This document shows positions 25,036 through 33,011 of a DNA stretch of 64,000 nucleotides, piece by piece; positions within the stretch are counted from its first letter, which is position 1, and each line of letters begins with the position of its first letter. The stretch spans positions 6,992 through 70,991 of the forward strand of contig JAEWQO010000126.1 in the NCBI GenBank assembly GCA_023460315.1. Reading direction: 5' to 3'. This DNA is from Actinomycetes bacterium (GTDB lineage: Bacteria > Actinomycetota > Coriobacteriia > Coriobacteriales > Eggerthellaceae). The notes below the pieces were generated by a model, which was not told the origin of the DNA, ran no database searches, and saw only the letters and a program-made list of their open reading frames with translations. The position numbers were made by a program, and so were the translations under genes.

Positions 25036-26451
25036 ATGGCAGTCGGTCAGACGATGCGATTCGAACCGAAATCCGATGTCTCCACTTCGCTCAAACAACA
25101 TCTGGCTCCTTCGTCCATTCAAAGTCTCGAGGTGCTGGAATTGCCGGTTGACTCGCTTGACGAGTATCTCAATGCGATGGTTGAGCAAAACCCCTTTCTC
25201 GCACTGGATTATTGTGACAAGAGTTTCGAGGAAGCAGCCGCTTCATGTGAGCAGCTGAGCGATGAGGTGGAAGACGGCTATTTTGGCGAAACGCAAAGGC
25301 TTGAAACGCGCACGCCGAAGAGCCGAGACTCCGGATTCGATTTTGCGCGCGCCGTCGATGAGCGTGTTGAATATGAAACGTTGTCTATGCATCTGCGCTT
25401 GCAGAGAGATCGCTTTTGCTACGATGAGAGCATGAAGCTCATCAGCAATGCCGTCATTGAGGCTCTTGACGACGATGGTTATTTTTGCGGGGACGTCGGG
25501 AAAATCTGTTCGATTCAAAACTGTTCTCGCGCATCAGTTGAAAAAGCCTTGCGCGACATACAGACGCTTTCCCCCCATGGCGTGGGAGCGCATAACGTGA
25601 AGGAATGCCTTGGCATCCAGATAGCGTTGTCGGGGCATCGGTGCCGAGAGGTGTTTTTAAAAGCACTTGACCAGGGACTGTTCGAGATCGCTGTGGGAAG
25701 GGGAGGGCTTCGCGAAAAGGACTGCGGCCTGAGCAAGGACGAGATTGATGCGTTTCGCGATTTGGTTAAAACGCTTGATCCCCGGCCAGGCAGTCAATTC
25801 AGCCACGCGTACAAGACGGACTATCTGATTCCTGATTTGATCATCAAGAGCCGACATCATGACTTCGTTGTGGAAGTGTCTGGCCAATCGCGGTTTTCTC
25901 TGCATATTGACGATGAATATGCGAGTATGTTGGAGGACCGCAACGTTGACTCGGCATCCCATGCATGGCTTTCAAATCGCTATGCAGAAGCGCAATCGAT
26001 CTTGAAGAACCTTGACAAGCGCAGCGTCACGCTGTACCGGTTTGGTTTATTTCTTGTCGATGCCCAATATGAGTTTTTCAGATTTGGCAACTCCCGGCTC
26101 AGGCCTTTGTCCATGAAAGAGGCGGCCGACGCCCTTGGGGTGCATGAATCTACGATTAGCAGGACGGTTCGCAACAAGCATGTTCTCACGCCGTGGGGGA
26201 TCGTTCCGCTCAAGCATTTTTTCAGCGGTGCGCTGATGTGTGAGACCGGGGCAAAGCAAGGCGCCCTTTCTTCGTGGGCGGTCAAGGAGCGCATTCGGTT
26301 GATGGTGGCGCAGGAAGACGAAGCCAAGCCTTTGAGCGATGGTCAGATCATGGAAGCGCTCAACGCAGAAGGCGTGACTATCAAACGAAGGACTGTGGCT
26401 AAGTATCGTGAGTCGATCGGCATTGCCAATCAAGCTCGTAGGCGCAGATAG
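25036..26451 (+). CDS. rpoN: RNA polymerase sigma-54 factor
   Basis: This 471-residue protein has the RpoN domain order. Region I binds the activator (SLKQHLAPSSIQSLEVLELP, less Gln-rich than usual). The core-binding domain spans about residues 110-300. A helix-turn-helix follows in SMKEAADALGVHESTISRTV, and the RpoN box RRTVAKYRE that reads the -24 element lies near residue 451. AGGAGG lies 7 bp before the ATG at 25036. The gene is 8 bp upstream of the activator gene and lies between two blocks of its probable targets. This gives a complete local sigma-54 circuit. Confidence 0.95.
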   Translation: MAVGQTMRFEPKSDVSTSLKQHLAPSSIQSLEVLELPVDSLDEYLNAMVEQNPFLALDYCDKSFEEAAASCEQLSDEVEDGYFGETQRLETRTPKSRDSGFDFARAVDERVEYETLSMHLRLQRDRFCYDESMKLISNAVIEALDDDGYFCGDVGKICSIQNCSRASVEKALRDIQTLSPHGVGAHNVKECLGIQIALSGHRCREVFLKALDQGLFEIAVGRGGLREKDCGLSKDEIDAFRDLVKTLDPRPGSQFSHAYKTDYLIPDLIIKSRHHDFVVEVSGQSRFSLHIDDEYASMLEDRNVDSASHAWLSNRYAEAQSILKNLDKRSVTLYRFGLFLVDAQYEFFRFGNSRLRPLSMKEAADALGVHESTISRTVRNKHVLTPWGIVPLKHFFSGALMCETGAKQGALSSWAVKERIRLMVAQEDEAKPLSDGQIMEALNAEGVTIKRRTVAKYRESIGIANQARRRR

Positions 26452-26459
26452 GAGAAACC

Positions 26460-28493
26460 ATGTACAGTGAGGAACGGGCATTGGAAGCATGGCGCGAATT
26501 TGTGGCCACGGGGGAAATCCTCGATAGCCAGGTGCGTCCAGAGATTGCGCGTTCTTGGCTGCGTAGCAAAGCGGCGGGAGTGAGCCCCTGGTCCACGGCA
26601 TCGCCCGCCATGAACCAGACCTTGCTTAAAGAAAAGCGTTCTAGATATGAAAGGTCGTTGAAGGCCGCCAATCCAATCATGCGCTTTCTTGTGGCGCTTC
26701 TCGATTGCAACGTTTCTTTGATGGACCATGAAAGCTTTGTGTTCGAGTTGGTCTCTCCCTACTTTGATTATCCGCTGACCCTGGGCACCTTCGTTCTGGA
26801 GGAGGAAGTCGGCACCGGCAATGCGACGGTGGTTGCCTATGAGAAGAAGCCGGTCAGAATTAATCCATACGAGCAGTATCGGAAGGTATCGCAATCATAT
26901 TCGGGTGTCAGCGTGCCGTTTTTGGACTCGCAGGGACACTATCACGGTGCGCTCAACATAAACAGCCCCTTTGGCCTCTTGCCTGAAAGTGCCTTGGAGC
27001 TGTGCAAGCTGGCGGTGGACGTTGCGGGCGACCTCTATCGTGCCGGTGCAAACCGCGATGCCGTCATGCGCGACCCCGGGTTTTTCAGACCCTTTTTGCT
27101 TCTCTACGAGGAGCCGGCATTTCTGATGGATGGAGAGGGCCGCATCATGGTGGCAAACTCCGCGATGATGAAGTGCTGCGCGGGGCTTGGCGTGGGGGCG
27201 GAGGGAAATAAACGCCTCTATGACTATGTTGAGGAGCGGGACGTTGCCGATGGATTGGTTGATCCTGGCGAATCGTTCGAATTTCCACAACCAATCGCCT
27301 TCAGATCGGGGGCGAAGGGAAAGCGCCGCATCGTGAATCTCATAAGGCGCAACTATGTGTCTCTCAGCGACGGCAAGGGAGTTTTCGTATGTGTCTTCGA
27401 AGACGAAGCTCCCTCAAGCGATGCGAGCGGACCGGCAAGAAGCAGAAGCACGCGCGGCTATGCTACCGGCGGGAATTGCGGGGCGGTTGACTACATTGGG
27501 GAATCTGACTCATGGAAAGAGGTTGACCGAATTGTTCAAAAAGCTGCACCACTCAATGCCAGCGTGCTGATTCTCGGTGAGACGGGAACAGGCAAAGAGG
27601 TGGTGGCTCGTGCTCTGCATCGCAGAAGCGGACGTAAGGGAAGGTTTGTGGCTATCAACTGTGGAGCCTTGCCCCGAGAGCTGCTTGCGGCCGAACTGTT
27701 CGGGTACGAAGGCGGTGCGTTCACGGGAGCACGCGAAGCCGGTTCGATGGGCAAGTTCGAATATGCGAACGGCGGCACGCTGTTTCTGGACGAAATAGGC
27801 GAGATGCCTATCGACATGCAGGTGAGCTTGCTGCGCGTTCTCCAGGACAAAAGCGTGACGCGGCTTGGGGCGAATGAGGCTCGTCCCTTTGACGCCAGGA
27901 TCATTGCCGCCACAAACCAAGAGATCAGCCAATTGATTGAGGATAGGAAGTTCAGATCCGACCTCTATTATCGATTGAGCCTGGTTGAGCTCAAATTGCC
28001 GCCGCTTCGGCACCGCGCGGCGGACATTCCGCTGCTCATTGACTATTTCAATAAAGAAATCGCGGCTTCTCTTGACCTCCCGGTGACGCCTTTCCCCAAG
28101 AGGACGGTAGAAGCTCTCATGGAATACAGCTGGCCAGGAAATGTTCGCGAACTACGCAACGTGGTGGAGCGGTATCTCGTCATGGCGGGAAAGGGCGCCG
28201 AGGTGACGCTCGACATGCTTCCCTCTTCAATTGCCAACTCGGGCACCAATGGCAAGGGGGGCTCATGGGGACTTGCGGAAGAAGCCGCCACTCCTTCAGA
28301 CGCTCGTAAGGAAGCGACTGATGCAAGCAGCAGGGCGTCACAAGGAGAAAAGGCGCTTCTGATCGAGGCGGTCGAGCGATGTGAGGGCAATATGTCCCTG
28401 GCGGCGAAGAGCCTCGGCGTTTCGAGAAACACGCTGTATCGGCGGTTGGAGAAGATGCACCTGAAGGTCCGCGTGGTCGTTGAGGAGGAATGA
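26460..28493 (+). CDS. sigma-54-dependent activator (AcoR-like, GAF/PAS-AAA+-Fis)
   Basis: This 677-residue bacterial enhancer-binding protein has an N-terminal AcoR-type GAF sensor (EEEVGTGNATVVAYEKKPVR, then VSVPFLDSQGHYHGALNI), a PAS-like stretch near 220-300 (LMDGEGRIMVANSAM) and a central AAA+ domain. The AAA+ domain has Walker A GETGTGKEVVARALH near 372, the sigma-54-contacting GAFTGA loop near 420 and Walker B GGTLFLDEIGEMP. The C-terminal Fis-type helix-turn-helix is MSLAAKSLGVSRNTLYRRLE. The GAF domain probably senses the pathway substrate or its CoA ester. AGGAG precedes the ATG. It ends 8 bp before the sigma-54 promoter of fixA. Confidence 0.95.
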   Translation: MYSEERALEAWREFVATGEILDSQVRPEIARSWLRSKAAGVSPWSTASPAMNQTLLKEKRSRYERSLKAANPIMRFLVALLDCNVSLMDHESFVFELVSPYFDYPLTLGTFVLEEEVGTGNATVVAYEKKPVRINPYEQYRKVSQSYSGVSVPFLDSQGHYHGALNINSPFGLLPESALELCKLAVDVAGDLYRAGANRDAVMRDPGFFRPFLLLYEEPAFLMDGEGRIMVANSAMMKCCAGLGVGAEGNKRLYDYVEERDVADGLVDPGESFEFPQPIAFRSGAKGKRRIVNLIRRNYVSLSDGKGVFVCVFEDEAPSSDASGPARSRSTRGYATGGNCGAVDYIGESDSWKEVDRIVQKAAPLNASVLILGETGTGKEVVARALHRRSGRKGRFVAINCGALPRELLAAELFGYEGGAFTGAREAGSMGKFEYANGGTLFLDEIGEMPIDMQVSLLRVLQDKSVTRLGANEARPFDARIIAATNQEISQLIEDRKFRSDLYYRLSLVELKLPPLRHRAADIPLLIDYFNKEIAASLDLPVTPFPKRTVEALMEYSWPGNVRELRNVVERYLVMAGKGAEVTLDMLPSSIANSGTNGKGGSWGLAEEAATPSDARKEATDASSRASQGEKALLIEAVERCEGNMSLAAKSLGVSRNTLYRRLEKMHLKVRVVVEEE

Positions 28494-28501
28494 TTGAAAT
28501 C

Positions 28502-28516
28502 TGGCACGCATCTTGC
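28502..28516 (+). promoter_or_regulatory. sigma-54 (-24/-12) promoter of fixAB
   Basis: TGGCACGCATCTTGC matches the consensus TGGCAC-N5-TTGC exactly. It begins 9 bp after the activator's stop codon and ends 45 bp before the fixA ATG. This is the best of the three sigma-54 promoters in the island. Confidence 0.92.
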
Positions 28517-28561
28517 TTCGTTGGTTAAGTGGCATATCTGGCGAAGTAAAAGGAGTGATAC

Positions 28562-29329
28562 ATGGATATCATTGCGTGCTATAAGATTGTTCCCGATGAG
28601 CAGGATGCAGCCGTTTTGCCTGACCGGACTTTATCGTTTGACCGGGCGGCTCTGAAGATCGGCGACTATGACCTCAATGCCATCGAGGCAGGTGCGAATC
28701 TTGCGACCGCACATGACGCGAAGTTGGTCAGCATGACCGTTGGCGACAGCGCCGTGGAAGATTCGAAAATCAAAAAATCTGTTTTGGCCCGTGGCCCACA
28801 GGAGAACATCGCTCTCAAGGACGATGCGTTCGCCCATGCCTCGTCATCGCTCACGGCGCGGGCTCTCCAGGCGCTGATTGGCCATTACGGATCGTTTGAT
28901 CTTGTTCTGTGCGGCGAAGGATCTGCCGATCTCTATTCGCAACAAGTGGGAATACAGCTTGGCGAGCTTTTGGGGGTTCCTACGATCAATTCGGTGAGCT
29001 CGATAGAGTTGGATGGGACGGTCGCCCGGGTCGAGCGGACGATAGACAATCAAGTCGAAGAGCTCGAGGTGCCGTTGCCTGCGGTCATCTCGGTCGTCGC
29101 GGATATGAACGTGCCGCGAATTCCCTCGATGAAAGACATTCTTGGAGCTGGAAAGAAACCTTCTGCCGTTTTGGCTCCTGGCGACCTTGGCCTGGCCGAT
29201 CTTTCCGATCCTGTCGAGACGGTCAGCACGTGTGCTCCTGAGACAAAGGCCCGCGCATGCGATGTTGCCGAAGGCGACAGCGACGAGGCGATTAAGGAAT
29301 TCATTGCAAAAATACAGGCGCAGGCATAA
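28562..29329 (+). CDS. fixA: electron transfer flavoprotein beta subunit, FixA type
   Basis: This 255-residue ETF beta subunit of the FixA group begins MDIIACYKIVPDEQDAAVLP and has KIGDYDLNAIEAGANL, GFDLVLCGEGS-like (GSFDLVLCGEGSADLYSQQV) and VPRIPSMKDILGAGKKP, each closely matching carnitine-system FixA. FixAB carry electrons to or from an acyl-CoA dehydrogenase, and some FixAB/EtfAB pairs bifurcate electrons. Directly controlled by a sigma-54 promoter. AAAGGAG lies 6 bp before the ATG. fixB follows after 11 bp. Confidence 0.93.
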   Translation: MDIIACYKIVPDEQDAAVLPDRTLSFDRAALKIGDYDLNAIEAGANLATAHDAKLVSMTVGDSAVEDSKIKKSVLARGPQENIALKDDAFAHASSSLTARALQALIGHYGSFDLVLCGEGSADLYSQQVGIQLGELLGVPTINSVSSIELDGTVARVERTIDNQVEELEVPLPAVISVVADMNVPRIPSMKDILGAGKKPSAVLAPGDLGLADLSDPVETVSTCAPETKARACDVAEGDSDEAIKEFIAKIQAQA

Positions 29330-29340
29330 AGGAGTAGACG

Positions 29341-30255
29341 ATGAATACTGAAGTAGCGGTGGTTTTCGCCGAGAAATCGGCTGCATATGGTGAGCTTTGC
29401 GGTGCTGCGCAGTCGTTGGGCGCTCGCCCGACCGCGTTTTCCCTTGGCGGGGATGCTGAGGCGATCGCGGCATTCGGCGCTCGGGTCCTGTCGTGGGGCG
29501 ACCTGCCTGAGGGCACCATGCTTGAGGATTCCGTTCCCCTTCTCGAACGTGAAATCCGCGCCGAAGATCCGCAGATCGTGCTGATGCAATCCTCAAAGCG
29601 AGCGCAATGCATTGCGGGTCGCTTGGCTGTGAGGCTGGGAGCTGTGGTGGTGAACGGCGTCTTGTCAATCGAGCGGGACGGCGACTCGTTGCTGCTGACT
29701 CATGTGGTGTATGGAGGGATGGCAAAGCAGGTCGAACGGGTGTCGGGCATGGTTTTTGCCCTGATTCCTTCGGGGGCATTCGAGGCTGCCGATGCGGGGG
29801 GACAAGGTACGGTCGAGCAGCGGGCGGCCGCTGTGGAATCCGGCCCCATCAAGCTTGTCGGCACTAAGGAAAAGCAGGAGGAGATTGTCGATCTGAGCGC
29901 AGCAAAGCGGGTCGTATGCGTTGGGCGCGGAATCGGCAATCAAGGCAACCTTCGGCTCGCAGAAGAATTGGCGGGAAAATTTGATGCGGAGATGGCGTGC
30001 ACTCGGCCTATCGCGGAGAGCGAAGGCTGGATGGCTCGCAGCCGTTATGTTGGCGTGTCGGGAGCTTCGGTCAAGCCCGACGTTTACCTTGCCTTAGGGG
30101 TTTCCGGCCAAGTGCAACACATGGTCGGAGCTCTGGATTCGCGGATCATCGCCGTGGTCAACAAAGACAAGAATGCTCCTTGCTTCAAGAACTGTGACAT
30201 CGGGCTTGTCGCCGATGTCGAGAAGGTCCTTCCTGTTTTGGAATCGCTTCTGTAG
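29341..30255 (+). CDS. fixB: electron transfer flavoprotein alpha subunit, FixB type
   Basis: This 304-residue ETF alpha subunit has a C-terminal FAD domain with VCVGRGIGNQGNLRLAEEL, ACTRPIAESEGWMARSRYVG and ALGVSGQVQHMVGALDSR, then AVNKDKNAPCFKNCDIG. These are the ETF-alpha signature and FAD-contact segments, and the order matches FixB of the carnitine system. It would pair with FixA and serve the CaiA-like dehydrogenase. It is the last gene of the island; a minus-strand two-component system follows after 44 bp. Confidence 0.93.
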   Translation: MNTEVAVVFAEKSAAYGELCGAAQSLGARPTAFSLGGDAEAIAAFGARVLSWGDLPEGTMLEDSVPLLEREIRAEDPQIVLMQSSKRAQCIAGRLAVRLGAVVVNGVLSIERDGDSLLLTHVVYGGMAKQVERVSGMVFALIPSGAFEAADAGGQGTVEQRAAAVESGPIKLVGTKEKQEEIVDLSAAKRVVCVGRGIGNQGNLRLAEELAGKFDAEMACTRPIAESEGWMARSRYVGVSGASVKPDVYLALGVSGQVQHMVGALDSRIIAVVNKDKNAPCFKNCDIGLVADVEKVLPVLESLL

Positions 30256-30299
30256 CATCGCCGCGCACAGGGGGCGTTTTGCCCGACCGCCTGCTTCTT

Positions 30300-31334
30300 T
30301 TAGGCCGCATCCTTCGTTGGAATCGAAGGGAGCGCCACAATGAAGCAGGCACCGCCCTCGGGAAGGTTGAACGCGTCGACCGTGCCGTCGTGCGCTTCGA
30401 CGACGGACTTGACTATGGCCAAGCCCAAGCCCGTTCCTCCGGTGCCTCGGCTGCGCGACAGGTCGGTGCGGTAGAAGCGGTCGAAGAGGAGTTTCGGATC
30501 GTCGTCGCCAAACCCGCATCCATCGTCCTTCACGGCAAGGATGGAGCGCCCCTTGAGGCCAAACAGCTCGACGGTGACGTGCCCTTCGGGTTCGATGAAG
30601 CGCGAGGCGTTTTCCACCAGGTTGAACACCACCTGCTTGAGTCGCCCCGGATTTCCCAGCACGTCGGGCGCTTCGCCGGTGAGGGCGACGTTTGCTCGGC
30701 GCTCCTGCAGGATGGGAGTGAGCGCGTCCAGCACATCGTGCGCGAGGCCGTTCAAGTCGACGCGGACCAGCTCGACAGGCGTCGTGTCGTCTTCAATCCG
30801 CTGAAGAGTGAGCAGGTCATTCGTCAGGCGACCCAGACGCTCGCTTTCGCTGATGATGATGGAACAAAATTTCTCATGCATCTCTGGCGGCAGATCGGGG
30901 TCAAGCAGAAGCTCGGCGTTCCCATGGATTGCGGTCAGCGGCGTGCGCAGCTCATGTGCCACATCGCCAACGAACTGCGTCTGGCGGCGCTCCTTGAGGG
31001 CAAGGTCGCGCTGCTGGGCCTTGGCGGTTTGGGCAAGGGAGAGGAAGCTCCGTGAGAGTTCGTCGGCCTCATGCAGACGACCATCGGGCTGGAACGTGAC
31101 ATCCGCACCGGCTTGGAATGCGGCCGCTTTTCGAACGAGCAGGCGAAGCGGTTCCGAGAGGAAGTAGCCGATGAGGAGACTGAGCGCAAATACCCCCGTT
31201 CCGATGGGCGGGAGAAGCAGAAACGCCTTCGGCGATACGTCGAAGGCGAAAATGCAGATGATAATGATCGTTGAGCTGGCAAGAAGCGAAAGCAGCGTGG
31301 CCAGCAGCGAAAAGTATGTTTGTAGCCTTTTTAT
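30300..31334 (-). CDS. sensor histidine kinase without a canonical start codon
   Basis: The frame encodes about 344 residues: two transmembrane segments (about 5-28 and 38-58), a HAMP-like linker, the H-box FVGDVAHELRTPLTA, the N-box FNLVENASRF, and ATP-binding VKDDGCGFG and GGTGLGLAIV. From the response regulator stop to the H-box there is no ATG, GTG or TTG in frame; the first GTG (30960-30962) lies inside the H-box. The most likely start is ATA at 31334-31332, in ATAA overlapping the regulator's TAA stop, exactly where an ATGA overlap would be expected. Either a rare ATA start is used, expression is reduced, or the kinase is being lost. The partner regulator is intact. Confidence 0.75.
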   Translation of the reverse strand: MKRLQTYFSLLATLLSLLASSTIIIICIFAFDVSPKAFLLLPPIGTGVFALSLLIGYFLSEPLRLLVRKAAAFQAGADVTFQPDGRLHEADELSRSFLSLAQTAKAQQRDLALKERRQTQFVGDVAHELRTPLTAIHGNAELLLDPDLPPEMHEKFCSIIISESERLGRLTNDLLTLQRIEDDTTPVELVRVDLNGLAHDVLDALTPILQERRANVALTGEAPDVLGNPGRLKQVVFNLVENASRFIEPEGHVTVELFGLKGRSILAVKDDGCGFGDDDPKLLFDRFYRTDLSRSRGTGGTGLGLAIVKSVVEAHDGTVDAFNLPEGGACFIVALPSIPTKDAA

Positions 31335-32026
31335 TGTTTGAACCTGTACCCGTATCCGCGAACTGTCTCCACCAAGCCGGGATCGTAGCCGGCACCTTCG
31401 ATCTTATCACGGAGTCGTTTGATGTGGGTGTCAACCGTCTTGGTTTCCGTCAAGTATTCCCAACCCCACGCATCGCGCAGGAGATCTTCCCGCGACACGA
31501 CCTTGCCGGCGTTTTTCATCAGGCTGGCAAGCAATTCGAACTCACGAGGCGTGAGGTCGATCTTGCCATGGTTCCCCGCGGCCGTATGCGCGTCTTCGTC
31601 GATGGTGATTCCGCCCGCGGTGATGGCCCGGCTTGCTCCGGGGAAGTCTCCTCCCGACCCGCGACGCAGGAGAGCGCGGACGCGCGCGATGAGCTCCCGC
31701 ACGCCAAAGGGTTTGGCGAGGTAGTCGTCTCCGCCAATCTCAAGTCCAACCACCTTGTCGAGTTCGGTGTCACGCGCCGAGAGGAACAACACGGGTGCGG
31801 TGGTCTTCGACCGGAGACGACGGCACAGCTCATAACCGTCCATGCCGGGCAGCATGATGTCGAGCACAAAGAGGTCGTAGGAATTCTTTGTGGCGACGGC
31901 CAGCGCATCTTCTCCGTTGTCGACAACGTCGGTGCAAAAGCCCTCTTTCTTCAGTGCATAGCTGACGAATTCCGTGATAGAAGGCTCGTCATCGACGACC
32001 AGGATGCGATTCGGCGTTTCATTCAT
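31331..32026 (-). CDS. OmpR/PhoB-family response regulator
   Basis: This 231-residue two-component regulator has a receiver domain with acidic pocket VVDDE (Asp12/13), phosphoacceptor Asp56 in FVLDIMLPGMDG, and LSARDTELDKV then AKPFGVREL containing the conserved Lys. The C-terminal winged helix shows DLTPREFELLASLMKNAGKV and the DNA-recognition segment KTVDTHIKRLRDKIEG. The ATG at 32026 has GAAAGG 6 bp upstream; a longer open frame upstream lacks family similarity. It is divergent from coaX and translationally adjacent to the kinase. Confidence 0.93.
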   Translation of the reverse strand: MNETPNRILVVDDEPSITEFVSYALKKEGFCTDVVDNGEDALAVATKNSYDLFVLDIMLPGMDGYELCRRLRSKTTAPVLFLSARDTELDKVVGLEIGGDDYLAKPFGVRELIARVRALLRRGSGGDFPGASRAITAGGITIDEDAHTAAGNHGKIDLTPREFELLASLMKNAGKVVSREDLLRDAWGWEYLTETKTVDTHIKRLRDKIEGAGYDPGLVETVRGYGYRFKQ

Positions 32027-32092
32027 ACAGAGCCTTTCAGTCAGAAGTCTCTCCGCAAGCGGCGACTGGCAAATGCATGGTGTTGAATTAGG

Positions 32093-32098
32093 TATAAT
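32093..32098 (+). promoter_or_regulatory. -10 element of the coaX promoter
   Basis: A perfect TATAAT lies 56 bp before the coaX ATG in the divergent regulator-coaX gap. No good -35 is found at 16-18 bp, so the assignment rests on the -10 and its position. Confidence 0.45.
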
Positions 32099-32153
32099 AA
32101 CCTCAGCGCAACTATAAGCATCTGCCCTGCATATGAAGGAGATTGTCAAAAAC

Positions 32154-32924
32154 ATGTTACTTGCTATCGATGTGGGAAACACGCAAACCGTGATCGGTGT
32201 CTATGATGGCGATGCGCTGTGCCATATGTGGCGCGTTGCAACGGACAAGCAGCATACCTCCGATGAGTTGCGCGTGAAGCTGGCTTCGCTGTTCGCGTCG
32301 GAGGAGACCGCGTGCGAGGCCGTTTCGGGCGCCGCGTTGGCATCGGTCGTCCCGCAGCTGACTCAGGCATGGTGCGCGGCGCTGCATCGAATCATCGGCG
32401 TGGACGCTCTGGTGTGCTCACCGGAAACCGCCAAGGGATTGTTCGAGGCGGACTACGCGAACCCGCATGAAATCGGAGCCGACCGCGTGGCCGATGCTGT
32501 TGCCGCTCGCATGGTCTACGGGGCGCCGGTCATCGTGGTCGACTTCGGGACGGCAACGAACATCGAGGTCATAGACAAAAACGGCCGATTTGTCGGCGGC
32601 GTCATCGCGCCCGGCATCGACACGTCGGCGGCGGCGCTGTTTTCGTCAGCGACGCGTCTGTCGGCCATCGAGCTGACCGATCCCCACACGGCCATCGGGG
32701 GGAATACCGAACAGGCTATCCAGGCGGGCATCGTGTATGGGGAAGTGGACCGCGTCGATGGGCTTGTCCGGCGCATCTTCTCGCAGCTGGGCTATGAGGC
32801 GCCGGTGGTGGCGACAGGCGGCCTTGCTCCGCGCGTCGTGAGGCTTTCGGAGACGGTCACCGAAATCAACCCCGAACTGACCCTTGAAGGATTGCGCCTG
32901 CTGCACGAGGCTCAGAGCAAGTAG
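32154..32924 (+). CDS. coaX: type III pantothenate kinase
   Basis: CoaX phosphorylates pantothenate, the first step of CoA synthesis. The 256-residue protein has the ASKHA phosphate motif LLAIDVGNTQTVIGVYDG at the N-terminus, NPHEIGADRVADAVAA, the second phosphate motif VIVVDFGTATNIEVID and PGIDTSAAALFSSATRL. The ATG at 32154 has AAGGAGA 11 bp upstream, and it gives the usual CoaX N-terminus; the ATG at 32133 has no ribosome binding site. It precedes the folate one-carbon genes on the same strand. Confidence 0.95.
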   Translation: MLLAIDVGNTQTVIGVYDGDALCHMWRVATDKQHTSDELRVKLASLFASEETACEAVSGAALASVVPQLTQAWCAALHRIIGVDALVCSPETAKGLFEADYANPHEIGADRVADAVAARMVYGAPVIVVDFGTATNIEVIDKNGRFVGGVIAPGIDTSAAALFSSATRLSAIELTDPHTAIGGNTEQAIQAGIVYGEVDRVDGLVRRIFSQLGYEAPVVATGGLAPRVVRLSETVTEINPELTLEGLRLLHEAQSK

Positions 32925-33011
32925 AATGCCGAAGAGGACGCGCGCCTTCGGGTGAGGGAAGCGTCCATGGCGAAAGAACGCAGTCAACGACGAGGAAAGG
33001 GAGGGCCCGAC

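Noticed and set aside
30300..30962. Short 220-residue kinase starting at the in-frame GTG at 30962
   Set aside because: This would start inside the H-box and remove the membrane domain; the frame upstream clearly encodes the transmembrane and HAMP-like part.
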